The translations under genes and the position numbers were made by a program. The notes under the pieces were generated by a model. It made no database searches, was not told the origin of the DNA, and saw only the letters and a list, made by a program, of their open reading frames with translations. From positions 1,847,324-1,911,323 of the forward strand of contig NZ_JAHCDI010000004.1 in assembly GCF_019697375.1 (NCBI RefSeq): DNA of 64,000 nucleotides, read 5' to 3'. The DNA comes from Micromonospora tarapacensis. Lineage in GTDB: Bacteria; Actinomycetota; Actinomycetes; Mycobacteriales; Micromonosporaceae. This document shows positions 9,611-18,188 of the stretch, piece by piece (the stretch's first letter is position 1; the number at the start of each line of letters is the position of its first letter).

Positions 9611-11017
9611 GTGACCCAGACCCGACCGCCGGTGCAGACCATCCCGGCGCCCCAGCCGGCCCCCACCACCACGCTCACCGGCCAGCCCTACGAATACCGC
9701 CGCAACCCACTCGTCGAACCCGACTGGACCCGCTTCCCCGGCTGGCGCCAGGTGACCCGCGACCAGTGGGAAAGCGCACAGTGGCAGCGCGTCAACTGCG
9801 TCAGGAACATCAAACAGCTGCGCACCGTCCTCGGCGACACCGTCGACGAGACCCTCTACACCGACCTCGACGCCGACCAACGCGCCCTGGCCACCATGTC
9901 CATGCTGGTGACGCCACAAATGATCAACACCATGGTGCCGTTCGCCCCGCTGACCACCGAGGCGTTCCTCGCCGACCCGATCCGGCGATACATGATCCCG
10001 GTCGCCTCCGACCGCCGCACCGACTGGCCCTCACACCCGTACGCCACCCGCGACTCACTGCACGAACACGACATGTGGGTCGCCGAAGGGCTCACCCACC
10101 GCTACCCCACCAAGGTCCTCGCCGAACTGCTCTCCACCTGCCCGCAGTACTGCGGGCACTGCACCCGCATGGACCTGGTCGGCAACTCCACCCCCGCGGT
10201 CGACAAACTGAAACTCGCCCTCAAGCCGGTCGACCGGTACGACGCCCACATCAGCTACCTGAAGGGCCACCCCGGGGTCCGCGACGTCGTCGTCTCCGGC
10301 GGCGACGTGGCCAACGTGCCCTGGCGCAACCTCGAGTCGTACCTGATGCGCCTGCTGGAGATCGAGACCATCCGCGACATCCGGCTCGCCACCAAGGCCC
10401 TCATGGGCCTGCCCCAACACTGGCTGCAACCCGACGTCGTCGAGGGCCTCGAACGCGTCGGCCGCACCGCCGCCCGCCGTGGCGTCAACCTGGCCATCCA
10501 CACCCACGTCAACCACGCCCAGTCGCTCACCCCACTCGTCGCCCGGGCCGCCCAGACCGCGCTCGACGTCGGCGTACGCGACGTACGCAACCAGGGCGTC
10601 CTGATGCGCGGGGTCAACGCCACCAGCACCGACCTGCTCGACCTCTGCTTCGCGTTGCAGGGCGAGGCCGGCATCCTGCCCTACTACTTCTACATGTGCG
10701 ACATGATCCCCAACGCCGAGCACTGGCGCGTCCCGGTCTGGCACGCCCAGCAACTCCAGCACGACATCATGGGCTACCTGCCGGGCTACGCCACCCCACG
10801 GATCGTCTGCGACGTCCCCTTTGTCGGCAAGCGCTGGGTGCACATGGTCACCGAGTACGACCGCGAGCGCGGGATCTCCTACTGGACGAAGAACTACCGC
10901 ACCTCCATCGAGTCCGCCGACCTGGCGGCACTCGGCAAGCGCTACGCCTACTACGACCCGATCGACACGCTGCCGGACGCCGGCCGGCGTTGGTGGCAGA
11001 CCCACCGCGACGGCTGA
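9611..11017 (+). CDS. kamA: KamA-family radical SAM lysine 2,3-aminomutase
   Basis: 468 residues with the radical-SAM cluster motif CPQYCGHC (Cys177, Cys181, Cys184), SGGDVANVP, HVNHAQSLTPL and, near the C-terminus, PFVGKRWV, whose lysine is the likely PLP anchor. It converts L-lysine to beta-lysine, feeding KamDE and Kdd encoded divergently. GTG start at 9611 behind GAGGAGGGG. The N-terminal extension of about 40 residues is proline-rich and not conserved. A terminator hairpin follows. Confidence 0.9.
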   Translation: MTQTRPPVQTIPAPQPAPTTTLTGQPYEYRRNPLVEPDWTRFPGWRQVTRDQWESAQWQRVNCVRNIKQLRTVLGDTVDETLYTDLDADQRALATMSMLVTPQMINTMVPFAPLTTEAFLADPIRRYMIPVASDRRTDWPSHPYATRDSLHEHDMWVAEGLTHRYPTKVLAELLSTCPQYCGHCTRMDLVGNSTPAVDKLKLALKPVDRYDAHISYLKGHPGVRDVVVSGGDVANVPWRNLESYLMRLLEIETIRDIRLATKALMGLPQHWLQPDVVEGLERVGRTAARRGVNLAIHTHVNHAQSLTPLVARAAQTALDVGVRDVRNQGVLMRGVNATSTDLLDLCFALQGEAGILPYYFYMCDMIPNAEHWRVPVWHAQQLQHDIMGYLPGYATPRIVCDVPFVGKRWVHMVTEYDRERGISYWTKNYRTSIESADLAALGKRYAYYDPIDTLPDAGRRWWQTHRDG

Positions 11018-11067
11018 ACCCGAGCCCGCCGGCCGCTGCGCCGCCGGACGGCGCTCAGGTCACCCGG

Positions 11068-11097
11068 ACGGGCCGCCGGATCACCCCGGCGGCCCGT
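11068..11097. terminator. Hairpin terminator after kamA and CsbD gene
   Basis: A perfect 12-base stem (ACGGGCCGCCGG) with a 6-base loop lies between convergent kamA and the CsbD-family gene, 50 bases past the kamA stop. Confidence 0.75.
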
Positions 11098-11112
11098 TGC
11101 CGTCCTGCGCGG

Positions 11113-11310
11113 TCACCTGCTGAAGGTGTCCTTCGCGTTGCGGCCGGCATCCTTGACGTTCTCGCCGCCGGCCTGCCGCCCGCGGGCCTCGGTCTGCTCG
11201 GTGGCGCCCTCGGCACGCATGCGCTCGTTGTCGGTCATGTCGCCGACGCGCTCCTTCGCGGCGCCGCTCAACTGCTCGACCTTGTTCTTCGCCTTGTCGG
11301 TGAAGCTCAT
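11113..11310 (-). CDS. CsbD family stress protein
   Basis: A 65-residue hydrophilic, charged protein starting MSFTDKAKNKVEQLSGAAKE, typical of CsbD-like general-stress proteins; its molecular role is not known. The ATG at 11310 is preceded by GGAGGCGAC. It stands alone and has a 219-base upstream gap toward the histidine phosphatase, which probably holds its stress promoter; no clear sigma-factor consensus could be assigned. Confidence 0.85.
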   Translation of the reverse strand: MSFTDKAKNKVEQLSGAAKERVGDMTDNERMRAEGATEQTEARGRQAGGENVKDAGRNAKDTFSR

Positions 11311-11529
11311 GTCGCCTCCCTGCCTACCTCGGCGGTGAAGCGGAGCGGGTAACTCCGCTTCCTGGTGGTCTCCCCCGATGTCGTTGGCTGAAACGGCTGC
11401 TGGCCGTGTCGGGTGGGACACATTCGCTATGGCATCCTAGGACACTAGGGTTGCTGTCCCTGCCGTTTCGTGCCCGGCGATCCGGCCCGCCACCCGGCGG
11501 CGGGCACGCCTTGCTGGTTGACTGGAGGC

Positions 11530-12141
11530 ATGAGCGAGGTACTGCTCGTCCGGCACGGGGAGACCGCCTGGAGCGCCAGCCGACGACACACGTCGTACAC
11601 CGATCTGGAGCTGACCCCCGACGGTGAACGGCAGGCCCGCGCGCTCGGTCCGGCGCTCGCCGGCCGACGGTTCGCCGCCGTCCTGAGCAGCCCACGCCGC
11701 CGGGCGCTGTACACCGCACAACTGGCCGGGCTGAACGTCACCGGCGCCGACGAGGATCTCGCCGAGTGGAACTACGGCGACTACGAGGGACGCACCACCG
11801 CGGAGATCCACGAGGAGCAGCCGAGCTGGAGCGTCTGGACCGACGGGTGTCCCGGCGGCGAGTCCCCCAGCGAGGTGGGCGAGCGCCTCGACCGGCTGCT
11901 CACCAAGCTGCACCCGCTGCTCGACCGGGGCTCCGTCGCACTGGTCGGACACGCCCACTCGCTGCGCGTGCTGGGCGCCCGGTGGATCGCCCTGCCACCG
12001 TCGGCCGGCGGCCTGCTCCGCCTCGACACGGCCACCCTCAGCCTGCTCGGCCACGAGCACGGGCGGCGGGTCATCCTCCGGTGGAACCAGCCGCCTCCCC
12101 CGCCGGCCGGGACCGCGGCGGGGTCGGTGGCCCGACACTGA
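11530..12141 (+). CDS. Histidine phosphatase (phosphoglycerate-mutase-like) family protein
   Basis: 203 residues with the catalytic LVRHGETAWS at residues 5-14 and a second catalytic histidine in VGHAHSLRVLG. These proteins use a phosphohistidine intermediate to dephosphorylate sugars, nucleotides or proteins; the substrate cannot be told. ATG at 11530 with GGAGG directly upstream. The last 15 residues are proline-rich and not part of the fold. Convergent with the TagF-like gene across a long palindrome. Confidence 0.88.
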   Translation: MSEVLLVRHGETAWSASRRHTSYTDLELTPDGERQARALGPALAGRRFAAVLSSPRRRALYTAQLAGLNVTGADEDLAEWNYGDYEGRTTAEIHEEQPSWSVWTDGCPGGESPSEVGERLDRLLTKLHPLLDRGSVALVGHAHSLRVLGARWIALPPSAGGLLRLDTATLSLLGHEHGRRVILRWNQPPPPPAGTAAGSVARH

Positions 12142-12197
12142 GCTTCCGGGGCGGGATGCCGGGAGGAACACCGGCACCGACCCGCCCCCACGGGCGA

Positions 12198-12235
12198 TCG
12201 GCTCCGGTGCGGCGTCGACGCCGCACCGGAGCCGA
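12198..12235. terminator. 38-base perfect palindrome, bidirectional terminator
   Basis: Every base pairs from 12198 to 12235 (17-base arms flanking TCGA). It sits between the convergent histidine phosphatase and TagF-like genes. Confidence 0.75.
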
Positions 12236-12253
12236 CCCGCGGCCCTCCTGGAA

Positions 12254-13963
12254 TCAGAGGTGGCGCGCCGCCTCGTCGAGGAAGTGCTGGGCGTATCGCT
12301 CCGCCGGGATGTCACCGAGGTAGTACTTCTTGAGATCGTGCCGGCTGGTGGCGAGGGGGTCGCTGCCGAGAAGGTCGTCGAGGGCCGTGTCGAGCCCCTG
12401 CACCCGGCCGCCGTGCGCGTCGATCACGTAGCTCGCCCGGGCGAGCGGGAACTCGTCGGTGAACGTGACCGCCGGGGTCGAGACGGCGACCATCGCGAAC
12501 GGCTTCTCCGAGTACAGGTAGTCGGCCACCACACTCGACACGTCCGACACCAACACATCCGAGGCGTTGAAGCAGTCCACCACCGACATCTTCGCCTCGG
12601 CCTGGTTGCCGAAGACGTGGGGCCGCCCGTTGGCCCGACGGTCTTCGGCGAGCAGCGCCTGGATCCGCTCGCACTCACGATTCAACGACGGCGAGCGACG
12701 GCTGTACGGGTGCGGCCGGAAGACGATGCTGCAACCACGCGCGACCAACGCCTTGATGATGTCGTAGCCGACCGGCAACGAGGAGTAGTTGGAGTCGGCG
12801 TAGAAACCAGCCCACGTCGGCGCGTAGAGGACCCGGGGGCTGGCGATCGAGGAGATCGGCTTGGCGGCGACGGCGACGTTCTCCACCTGGGGGCGCCCGA
12901 CGACGGTGAACATCTCCGCCGGCATCCGCACCCCGTTGGCCGCGAACCGGTCGATCGCGGCCTGACCGGCGACGAAGTTCTTGTCGTACATCCGGAAGAC
13001 CGGATTGTGGCTCGGCACCTTGTCGCTGTCGCCGTGGTTGAGCTGGATGTGCGTCAGGTTCGTGTACCGGATGAGGTGGTTGTTCCTCGTCGCGGTGTTG
13101 ACGTAGAAGGCCACCCGCATGGACGGCGTGACCACGTCGTCCAGGTCCTCCAGCCTCGACCGGAGCACCACCGGGGCCTTGCTGAGCGCCGTCACCTCGC
13201 TGAAGTTCGCCTCGCTGCGCACCAGCACGAAGAACTTCCGACCCAGGCGTTCCAGGTACGGCAGCCACATCGCGATCTGGTAGGCGGTGCCCGCCGGTGC
13301 GTTCCAGTGCAGGACGAAGGCCGGCTCGTAGGCCGTCAGCGCGGCGAACAGGTTCGCCTCGGCGGTGCGCCGCGCCCGTACCCGGGTCAGCGCCTGGGCC
13401 GCGGTGAACAGTGCCAGTCCGAGCGCCGCGGCCGCCACCGCCGCCGCGACCGCCCCGAGGGCGTCGGCGAACGCGCAGACGAGCGCCACCAGCACCGCTA
13501 CGGCGTTGACCAACGCGACGCGGCTGGTGTTCGGACGGCGGTACGGCCGGGCGCCGATCCCGGGCAGGTTCGCCGAGACGGGATAGGCGGCCCGGGCGAT
13601 CAGCGCCAGCGGTGCCTCGCTGAGCACCGCCAGGCCGGCGAGGGCGACGCCGACGGCAAGTGCGGGATCGACGCCACCGTCCGCCGCGCCGAGCAGGTAC
13701 GCGCCGGCGAGCAGCAGGACGCGCGCCACGGCGGCCTTCCCCGCCGCCACCGGGGTGCCGCTCAGCGCACCGCGCCACGTCCAGGCCAGCAGACCGGCGG
13801 CGAACACTGCGGGGGGGAGCGCCCAGAGACGGGAACCTCCCACCGCCGCCAGGAGCAGGGTGGCGAGGGCCGACACCTCGATCACCGAGGAGACCAGCCG
13901 CGCCCCGGCGCTCGATGCCAGCCACCCGCTCAACCCGGACTTGTCCGGACCCGCCGTCGTCAC
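12254..13963 (-). CDS. CDP-glycerol:polyglycerophosphate glycerophosphotransferase-like membrane protein
   Basis: 569 residues. Residues 15-210 hold several hydrophobic helices; the rest is a TagB/TagF GT-B-like catalytic region with LNHGDSDKVPSHNP, VVGRPQVENV, the RPHP motif in IVFRPHPYSRR, and SDVSSVVADYLYSEKPF. The family builds poly(glycerol-phosphate) chains of teichoic acids. The GTG at 13963 overlaps the upstream pyruvyltransferase remnant stop (GTGA). An N-terminal membrane module is unusual for classical peripheral TagF but seen in actinomycetes. Confidence 0.8.
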   Translation of the reverse strand: MTTAGPDKSGLSGWLASSAGARLVSSVIEVSALATLLLAAVGGSRLWALPPAVFAAGLLAWTWRGALSGTPVAAGKAAVARVLLLAGAYLLGAADGGVDPALAVGVALAGLAVLSEAPLALIARAAYPVSANLPGIGARPYRRPNTSRVALVNAVAVLVALVCAFADALGAVAAAVAAAALGLALFTAAQALTRVRARRTAEANLFAALTAYEPAFVLHWNAPAGTAYQIAMWLPYLERLGRKFFVLVRSEANFSEVTALSKAPVVLRSRLEDLDDVVTPSMRVAFYVNTATRNNHLIRYTNLTHIQLNHGDSDKVPSHNPVFRMYDKNFVAGQAAIDRFAANGVRMPAEMFTVVGRPQVENVAVAAKPISSIASPRVLYAPTWAGFYADSNYSSLPVGYDIIKALVARGCSIVFRPHPYSRRSPSLNRECERIQALLAEDRRANGRPHVFGNQAEAKMSVVDCFNASDVLVSDVSSVVADYLYSEKPFAMVAVSTPAVTFTDEFPLARASYVIDAHGGRVQGLDTALDDLLGSDPLATSRHDLKKYYLGDIPAERYAQHFLDEAARHL

Positions 13964-14529
13964 CGTCCGCCCCCAGTGGACAACGGGTTGATCCGCAGCA
14001 CCCGACCCATCCGACCTCGCCAACTCGTCAGCGATTCCTGTTGCAGCCTGAGTTCCTTCTCCAACTGAGTTTCCCGCTCCTCAAGCGACTTCGTCCCGCG
14101 CGGTTCGCGGAACGGTGGTTCGAAGGCGTCGGCAGGGCGTCCGAGACCGCCGTCGGGTCCCTGCCGGAGCCAGCGCAGGCGCGACATGACCTTGCCGTAC
14201 GGCAGTGGGGCACCGATACCGACAGCGGTGACCGGCATCTTCAGCCACTCGATGACCTGGGCGAGGCGCTCCAGGTGTGGCAGGAACGTGTCCCGGTACG
14301 AGTTTGCCATCGGCAGGACAAACCGGTCGAACTCGCCGGTGGTCCGGCGGATGTGGGTACTGAGATTCACCGGACGTTCATGGACGTGGGAGTTGGCTAC
14401 CGCCTCGGCCCCGGGCACACTCGGAACCCGGAACACCGCGCTGTGGAAGAGCATGTTGCCGGAGTTGGACCGTGTCATGAGCGGACTCCGGGCACCGCCT
14501 GGTCGAACCGCGATCGCACCGATCGGCAC
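13960..14529 (-). pseudogene. Polysaccharide pyruvyltransferase-like protein with internal deletion
   Basis: The first 115 residues match the N-terminus of pyruvyltransferases (NSGNMLFHSAVFRVPSVPGA; EFDRFVLPMANSYRDTFLPH; VTAVGIGA). The next part jumps to the charged tail typical of the C-terminus of long actinobacterial versions (EERETQLEKELRL, SWRGRMGRVLRI). The catalytic core of some 200-300 residues expected between them is absent, and the reading frame stays open across the junction. Start GTG at 14529 behind GGAGGG. Translation is still coupled to the TagF-like gene. It was probably a cell-wall-polymer pyruvylation enzyme. Confidence 0.6.
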
Positions 14530-14685
14530 ATCTCACCCTCCGCTGGAAACCCGTACCGCGACCGGTGACGCCGAGGCGGCAGCAGCCGCGGCCCGGCGCC
14601 GGTCATGATCCGGGTCTCACTTTCCGCCGAATCAGGGATGGATCCTAGCCCCGCCCGCTGCGAGTCGGCGGCACGGGGTTGCGGG

Positions 14686-15195
14686 TCAACCCGCCTGCGG
14701 ACCCGCCGACTCGACCGGGACTCCCCGGGTGCGGGGCTGGCTCGCCGGGTTCGAGGCGATCTTCGGCGGGCGGTGCTCGTACGGGGTGGACAGAACGACG
14801 GTGGTCCGGGTGGTGACGTTGGCCGAGGTCCGGATCTCCTGCAACACCCGCTCCAGGTCAGCCGGACCGGCCACCCGCACCAGCAGCAGGTAGAAGTCCT
14901 CCCCTGCCACCGAGTAGCACGAGTCGATCTCCGACAGGTGGGCCAGCCGTTCCGGGGCGTCGTCGGGCTGCGACGGGTCGAACGGCCGGATCGCCACGAA
15001 CGCCGTCAAGGGCAGGTCGAGCGCCTCGAAGGAGACCTGCGCGGCATAGCCCTTGATCACGCCGCGCTGCTCCAGCCGCCGCACCCGCTGGTGCACGGCG
15101 GACACCGACAGGCCCACCCGCTCGGCGAGATCCGTGTACGACAGCCGGCCGTCCACCCTCAGCGCGGCGACGATGGCCCGGTCGATCTCCTCCAC
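14686..15195 (-). CDS. Lrp/AsnC family transcriptional regulator
   Basis: 169 residues: N-terminal winged helix (DGRLSYTDLAERVGLSVSAV, then HQRVRRLEQRGVIKGY) and a C-terminal RAM ligand-binding domain (SCYSVAGEDFYLLLVRVAG). These act as octamers sensing amino acids. The GTG at 15195 is preferred (GTAGG about nine bases upstream); a TTG at 15204 is the alternative. It stands alone between the pyruvyltransferase remnant and the acyl-CoA dehydrogenase gene. It is a candidate for binding the kdd-kamA palindrome, but nothing in sequence links them. Confidence 0.88.
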   Translation of the reverse strand: MEEIDRAIVAALRVDGRLSYTDLAERVGLSVSAVHQRVRRLEQRGVIKGYAAQVSFEALDLPLTAFVAIRPFDPSQPDDAPERLAHLSEIDSCYSVAGEDFYLLLVRVAGPADLERVLQEIRTSANVTTRTTVVLSTPYEHRPPKIASNPASQPRTRGVPVESAGPQAG

Positions 15196-15281
15196 GGCGT
15201 GCAACCTACCCGCAATGGCCCGCCGATGCGACGACGGGGCCCGCCGAGCGTCGCGCTCCGCGGGCGGACGGTCGCACTCGG

Positions 15282-16424
15282 TCAGCCCTCGGCCAGCGCC
15301 CGGGAGATCACCAGCCGTTGGATCTGGTTGGTGCCCTCCACGATCTGGAGCACCTTCGCCTCGCGCAGGTAGCGCTCGACCGGGTGGTCGGCCACGTAGC
15401 CCGCGCCGCCGAGCACCTGCACCGCGTCCGTGGTCACCCGCATCGCCATGTCGGTGGCGAACAGCTTCGCCTTGGCCGCCTCGATCGAGTACGGTCGGCC
15501 GGCGTCCCGCAGCCGGGCCGCGGCCAGCGTCAACGCCCGGGCGGCGGAGATCTGGGTGGCCAGATCCGCCAGGGTGAACCCGAGACCCTGGAAGTCGATG
15601 ATCGACCGGCCGAACTGCTGGCGCTGCCGCGCGTAGTCCACCGCGTAGTCCAGGGCCGCCTGGGCCAGCCCCACGGCGCAGGCGGCGATGCCCAGCCGGC
15701 CGGAGTCCAGGGCGGACATGGCGATGGTGAAGCCGATCCCCTCGCCGCCGATCAGCCGGTCGACCGGCACCCGGGCGTCGTCGAAGGCGACCTGCGCCAC
15801 CGGCGAGGAGCGCAGTCCCATGGTGCGCTCGGCGGCCTGCGGGTGGATGCCGGCCGTGGCCCGGTCGGCGAGCAGGCAGGAGATGCCGCGCGAGCCGGGG
15901 CCGCCGGTGCGGCAGAAGATGTTGTAGAAGTCGGCCACCCGGGCGTGGGTGATCCAGGCCTTGGTGCCGGAGACGACGTAGACGTCCCCGTCGCGGACGG
16001 CCCTCGTGGTCAGCGACGCGGCGTCCGACCCGCCCTGCGGCTCCGACAGGCAGTACGCGCCGAGCAGCTCGCCACCGAGCAGGTCGGGCAGCAGTTTGCG
16101 CTGCTCGGCGCTGCCGAACGCGGCGACCGGGTAGCAGGACAGGGTGTGCACGCTGACCGCCTCGGCGACGGCCAGCCAGCGGCCGGCCAGGATCTCCAGC
16201 ACCTGGAGGTACACCTCGTACGGCTGGGCGGCGCCGCCGTGCTCCTCCGGATAGGGCAGGCCGAGCAGGCCGGCGCGGCCCAGCGTGCGCAGCACCTCCC
16301 GGGGGAACTCGCCACGCTGCTCGTACTCGACCGCCTTCGGGGCGAGTTCCCGGTCGGCGAGTTCGGTGGCCAGCTCCAGCAGGTCGTGAGCCTCGTCGCT
16401 GGGCAGGATCCGGTCGACAGTCAT
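15282..16424 (-). CDS. Acyl-CoA dehydrogenase
   Basis: 380 residues with the family signatures GAYCLSEPQGGSDAASL (FAD/substrate loop) and the C-terminal QVLGGAGYVADHPVERYLRE with QIVEGTNQIQRL. The usual catalytic glutamate lies in IVEGTN. It oxidises an acyl-CoA at the alpha-beta bond and passes electrons to ETF. ATG at 16424 overlaps the stop of the M24 peptidase upstream, making a two-gene operon. Substrate chain length cannot be judged. Confidence 0.92.
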   Translation of the reverse strand: MTVDRILPSDEAHDLLELATELADRELAPKAVEYEQRGEFPREVLRTLGRAGLLGLPYPEEHGGAAQPYEVYLQVLEILAGRWLAVAEAVSVHTLSCYPVAAFGSAEQRKLLPDLLGGELLGAYCLSEPQGGSDAASLTTRAVRDGDVYVVSGTKAWITHARVADFYNIFCRTGGPGSRGISCLLADRATAGIHPQAAERTMGLRSSPVAQVAFDDARVPVDRLIGGEGIGFTIAMSALDSGRLGIAACAVGLAQAALDYAVDYARQRQQFGRSIIDFQGLGFTLADLATQISAARALTLAAARLRDAGRPYSIEAAKAKLFATDMAMRVTTDAVQVLGGAGYVADHPVERYLREAKVLQIVEGTNQIQRLVISRALAEG

Positions 16425-17536
16425 AGCGCGATGAGCTCCGTAGGGATGGTGTTGAGTCGTCGCACGCCGTCCGTCGTGCAGACGACGATGTCCTCGATCC
16501 GGGCGCCGTGCCGCCCGGCCAGGTAGATGCCCGGTTCGACGGAGAAGGCCATCCCCGCCGCCAGCGGCCGGTCGTTGCCCGCCACCACGTACGGCTCCTC
16601 GTGGCCGTCCAGGCCGATGCCGTGACCGGTGCGGTGCAGGAAGGCGTCGCCGTACCCGGCGGCGGCGATCGGCTCGCGGGCGGCGGCGTCGACGGCCTGC
16701 GCGCCCACCCTGGGCCGGACCGCCGCCACGGCGGCGCGCTGCGCTTCGTGCAGCACCTGGTAGTAGTCGCCGAACTCGGCCGGCGGTGGACCGCCCGCGA
16801 CGTAGGTGCGGGTGCAGTCGGAGCGGTAGCCCGAGGGCATGGTGCCGCCGATGTCCACCACCACCGGCTCCCCCGCGCCGATCGGCCGGTCGGCGGTGCC
16901 GTGATGCGGGCTGGCCCCGTTCGGCCCGGCGGCCACGATGACGAAGTCGACCGTGGCGTGCCCGGCCGCCCGGATCGCCGCGGCGATGTCGGCGGCCACC
17001 TCCACCTCGGTACGCCCCGGCCGCAACCACTCCCCCATCCGCAGGTGCACGGCGTCGATCGCCGCGCCGGCCTCGGCGAGGGCGTCGACCTCGGCGGGCG
17101 ACTTGTGGATCCGCAGCTCCCGCAGCACCTCGGAGGCGAGCCGCTGGCGGGTGTCGGGCAGCGTCGCGCGCAGCGCGAGGACCTGCTCGGCCCACATCCG
17201 GTCGGCCAGCCCCACCGCGCCGGTCGGCCCGTCGAGGGCCGCGGTGACCAACGGGTACGGGTCGGTGCCGTCGGCGTGGTCGACGATGCGTACGCCGGTG
17301 CCCGGTGCCGGGGATGCCTCGGCCGCCGGCCGTTCCAGGGTCGGCACGATCAGCGTCGGCTCGCCCTCGGCGGGCACCACCAGCAGGGTCAGCCGCTCGC
17401 CGGCGTGCGCGTCGTAGCCGGTCAGGTAGCGCAGGTCGGAGCCGGGGCTGAGCAGCAGCGCGTCCAGCCCGGCCGCGGCGGTGGCGCGCTGCGCGGCGGC
17501 CAGCCGCCGCGACGGATACAGCTCCTCGAACCCCAT
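16421..17536 (-). CDS. M24 family metallopeptidase (Xaa-Pro aminopeptidase-like)
   Basis: 371 residues: N-terminal creatinase-like domain (LLLSPGSDLRYLTGYDAH) and a C-terminal pita-bread domain with the metal ligands in VVVDIGGTMPSGYRSDCTRT, HRTGHGIGLDGHEEP, FSVEPGIYL and GARIEDIV. The five dinuclear metal ligands (D, D, H, E, E) are visible. ATG at 17536. Paired with the acyl-CoA dehydrogenase gene through an ATGA overlap. Confidence 0.92.
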   Translation of the reverse strand: MGFEELYPSRRLAAAQRATAAAGLDALLLSPGSDLRYLTGYDAHAGERLTLLVVPAEGEPTLIVPTLERPAAEASPAPGTGVRIVDHADGTDPYPLVTAALDGPTGAVGLADRMWAEQVLALRATLPDTRQRLASEVLRELRIHKSPAEVDALAEAGAAIDAVHLRMGEWLRPGRTEVEVAADIAAAIRAAGHATVDFVIVAAGPNGASPHHGTADRPIGAGEPVVVDIGGTMPSGYRSDCTRTYVAGGPPPAEFGDYYQVLHEAQRAAVAAVRPRVGAQAVDAAAREPIAAAGYGDAFLHRTGHGIGLDGHEEPYVVAGNDRPLAAGMAFSVEPGIYLAGRHGARIEDIVVCTTDGVRRLNTIPTELIAL

Positions 17537-17556
17537 CCAGCTAGCTTAACGGTCGT

Positions 17557-17710
17557 TTGGGCGATCCGGCGCGGGCGGTGCCGGGCCGTCGCGACAGGCC
17601 GGTCAGGAATCGCGTTCACGGTGGCCGTCATCGTCACCGGCCTGTACCTGTTCGTGCTGCCGTACGTCGTCAAGCGGCGCGGCAGGCGTGGTACGGCCGG
17701 TGCGAGCTGA
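17557..17710 (+). CDS. Possible small single-pass membrane protein (start and frame uncertain)
   Basis: The reading frame ending at 17710 carries one clear transmembrane helix (FTVAVIVTGLYLFVLPYVVK) and a basic tail RRGRRGT. It has no good start codon in that frame, whereas a TTG at 17557 in the neighbouring frame gives a basic N-terminus. A small frame error near 17612 would join them into a 50-residue protein. Only the helix is convincing. Confidence 0.35.
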
Positions 17711-17722
17711 CGGCACGACGGG

Positions 17723-18102
17723 TCAATCCGTCAGCCAGAGACAGAACGGGTGGCCGTCCGGGTCCAGGCAGACCCGGACGTGCTCCTGCGGCTGGACTCC
17801 GGCCAGCGTCGCACCGCAGGCCAGCGCGTGCTCCAGCGCGGCCGGCAGGTCCTGCACCCCGATCTCCAGGTGCATCATCATCTGCTGCCGGCCGGACTCG
17901 GCGGGCCAGGTCGGGCGCACGTACGCCCGCTCCCGCTGGAAGGACAGCCCGACCCCGCCGTCGGGGCACGCAGGATGACGTCGTCGGCCTCCTCGACCTC
18001 GATGGTCCAGGCGAGCAGGCGCGCGTAGAAGCGGGCCAGGGCCGCCGGGTCGGGCGTGTCGAGGTTGACCGTGGTCAGCGCCAGCCGGGTCGGTCCGGTC
18101 AT
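17723..18102 (-). CDS. VOC (glyoxalase-like) family protein (frame-interrupted)
   Basis: 126 residues after correction. The first half has LALTTVNLDTPDPAALARFY; the second has MMMHLEIGVQDLPAALEHAL and the C-terminal CLDPDGHPFCLWL, the usual end of small vicinal-oxygen-chelate proteins. The break is at GGGG 17963-17966 (one missing base). ATG at 18102. It is divergent from the 5'-3' exonuclease gene by 86 bases. Function within the superfamily (lyase, resistance, binding) is not deducible. Confidence 0.8.
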
Positions 18103-18188
18103 CGGGCCTTCCTTCGTCGCGTCACCGGATCGCACCGTCGACCTGCCGTGCGCCGTGAACGTCGGTGCGGTGTGCCAGGCTGTCGGGC

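Noticed and set aside
12260..14068. 600-codon plus-strand frame opposite the TagF-like gene
   Set aside because: Antisense shadow; no domain, no ribosome site.
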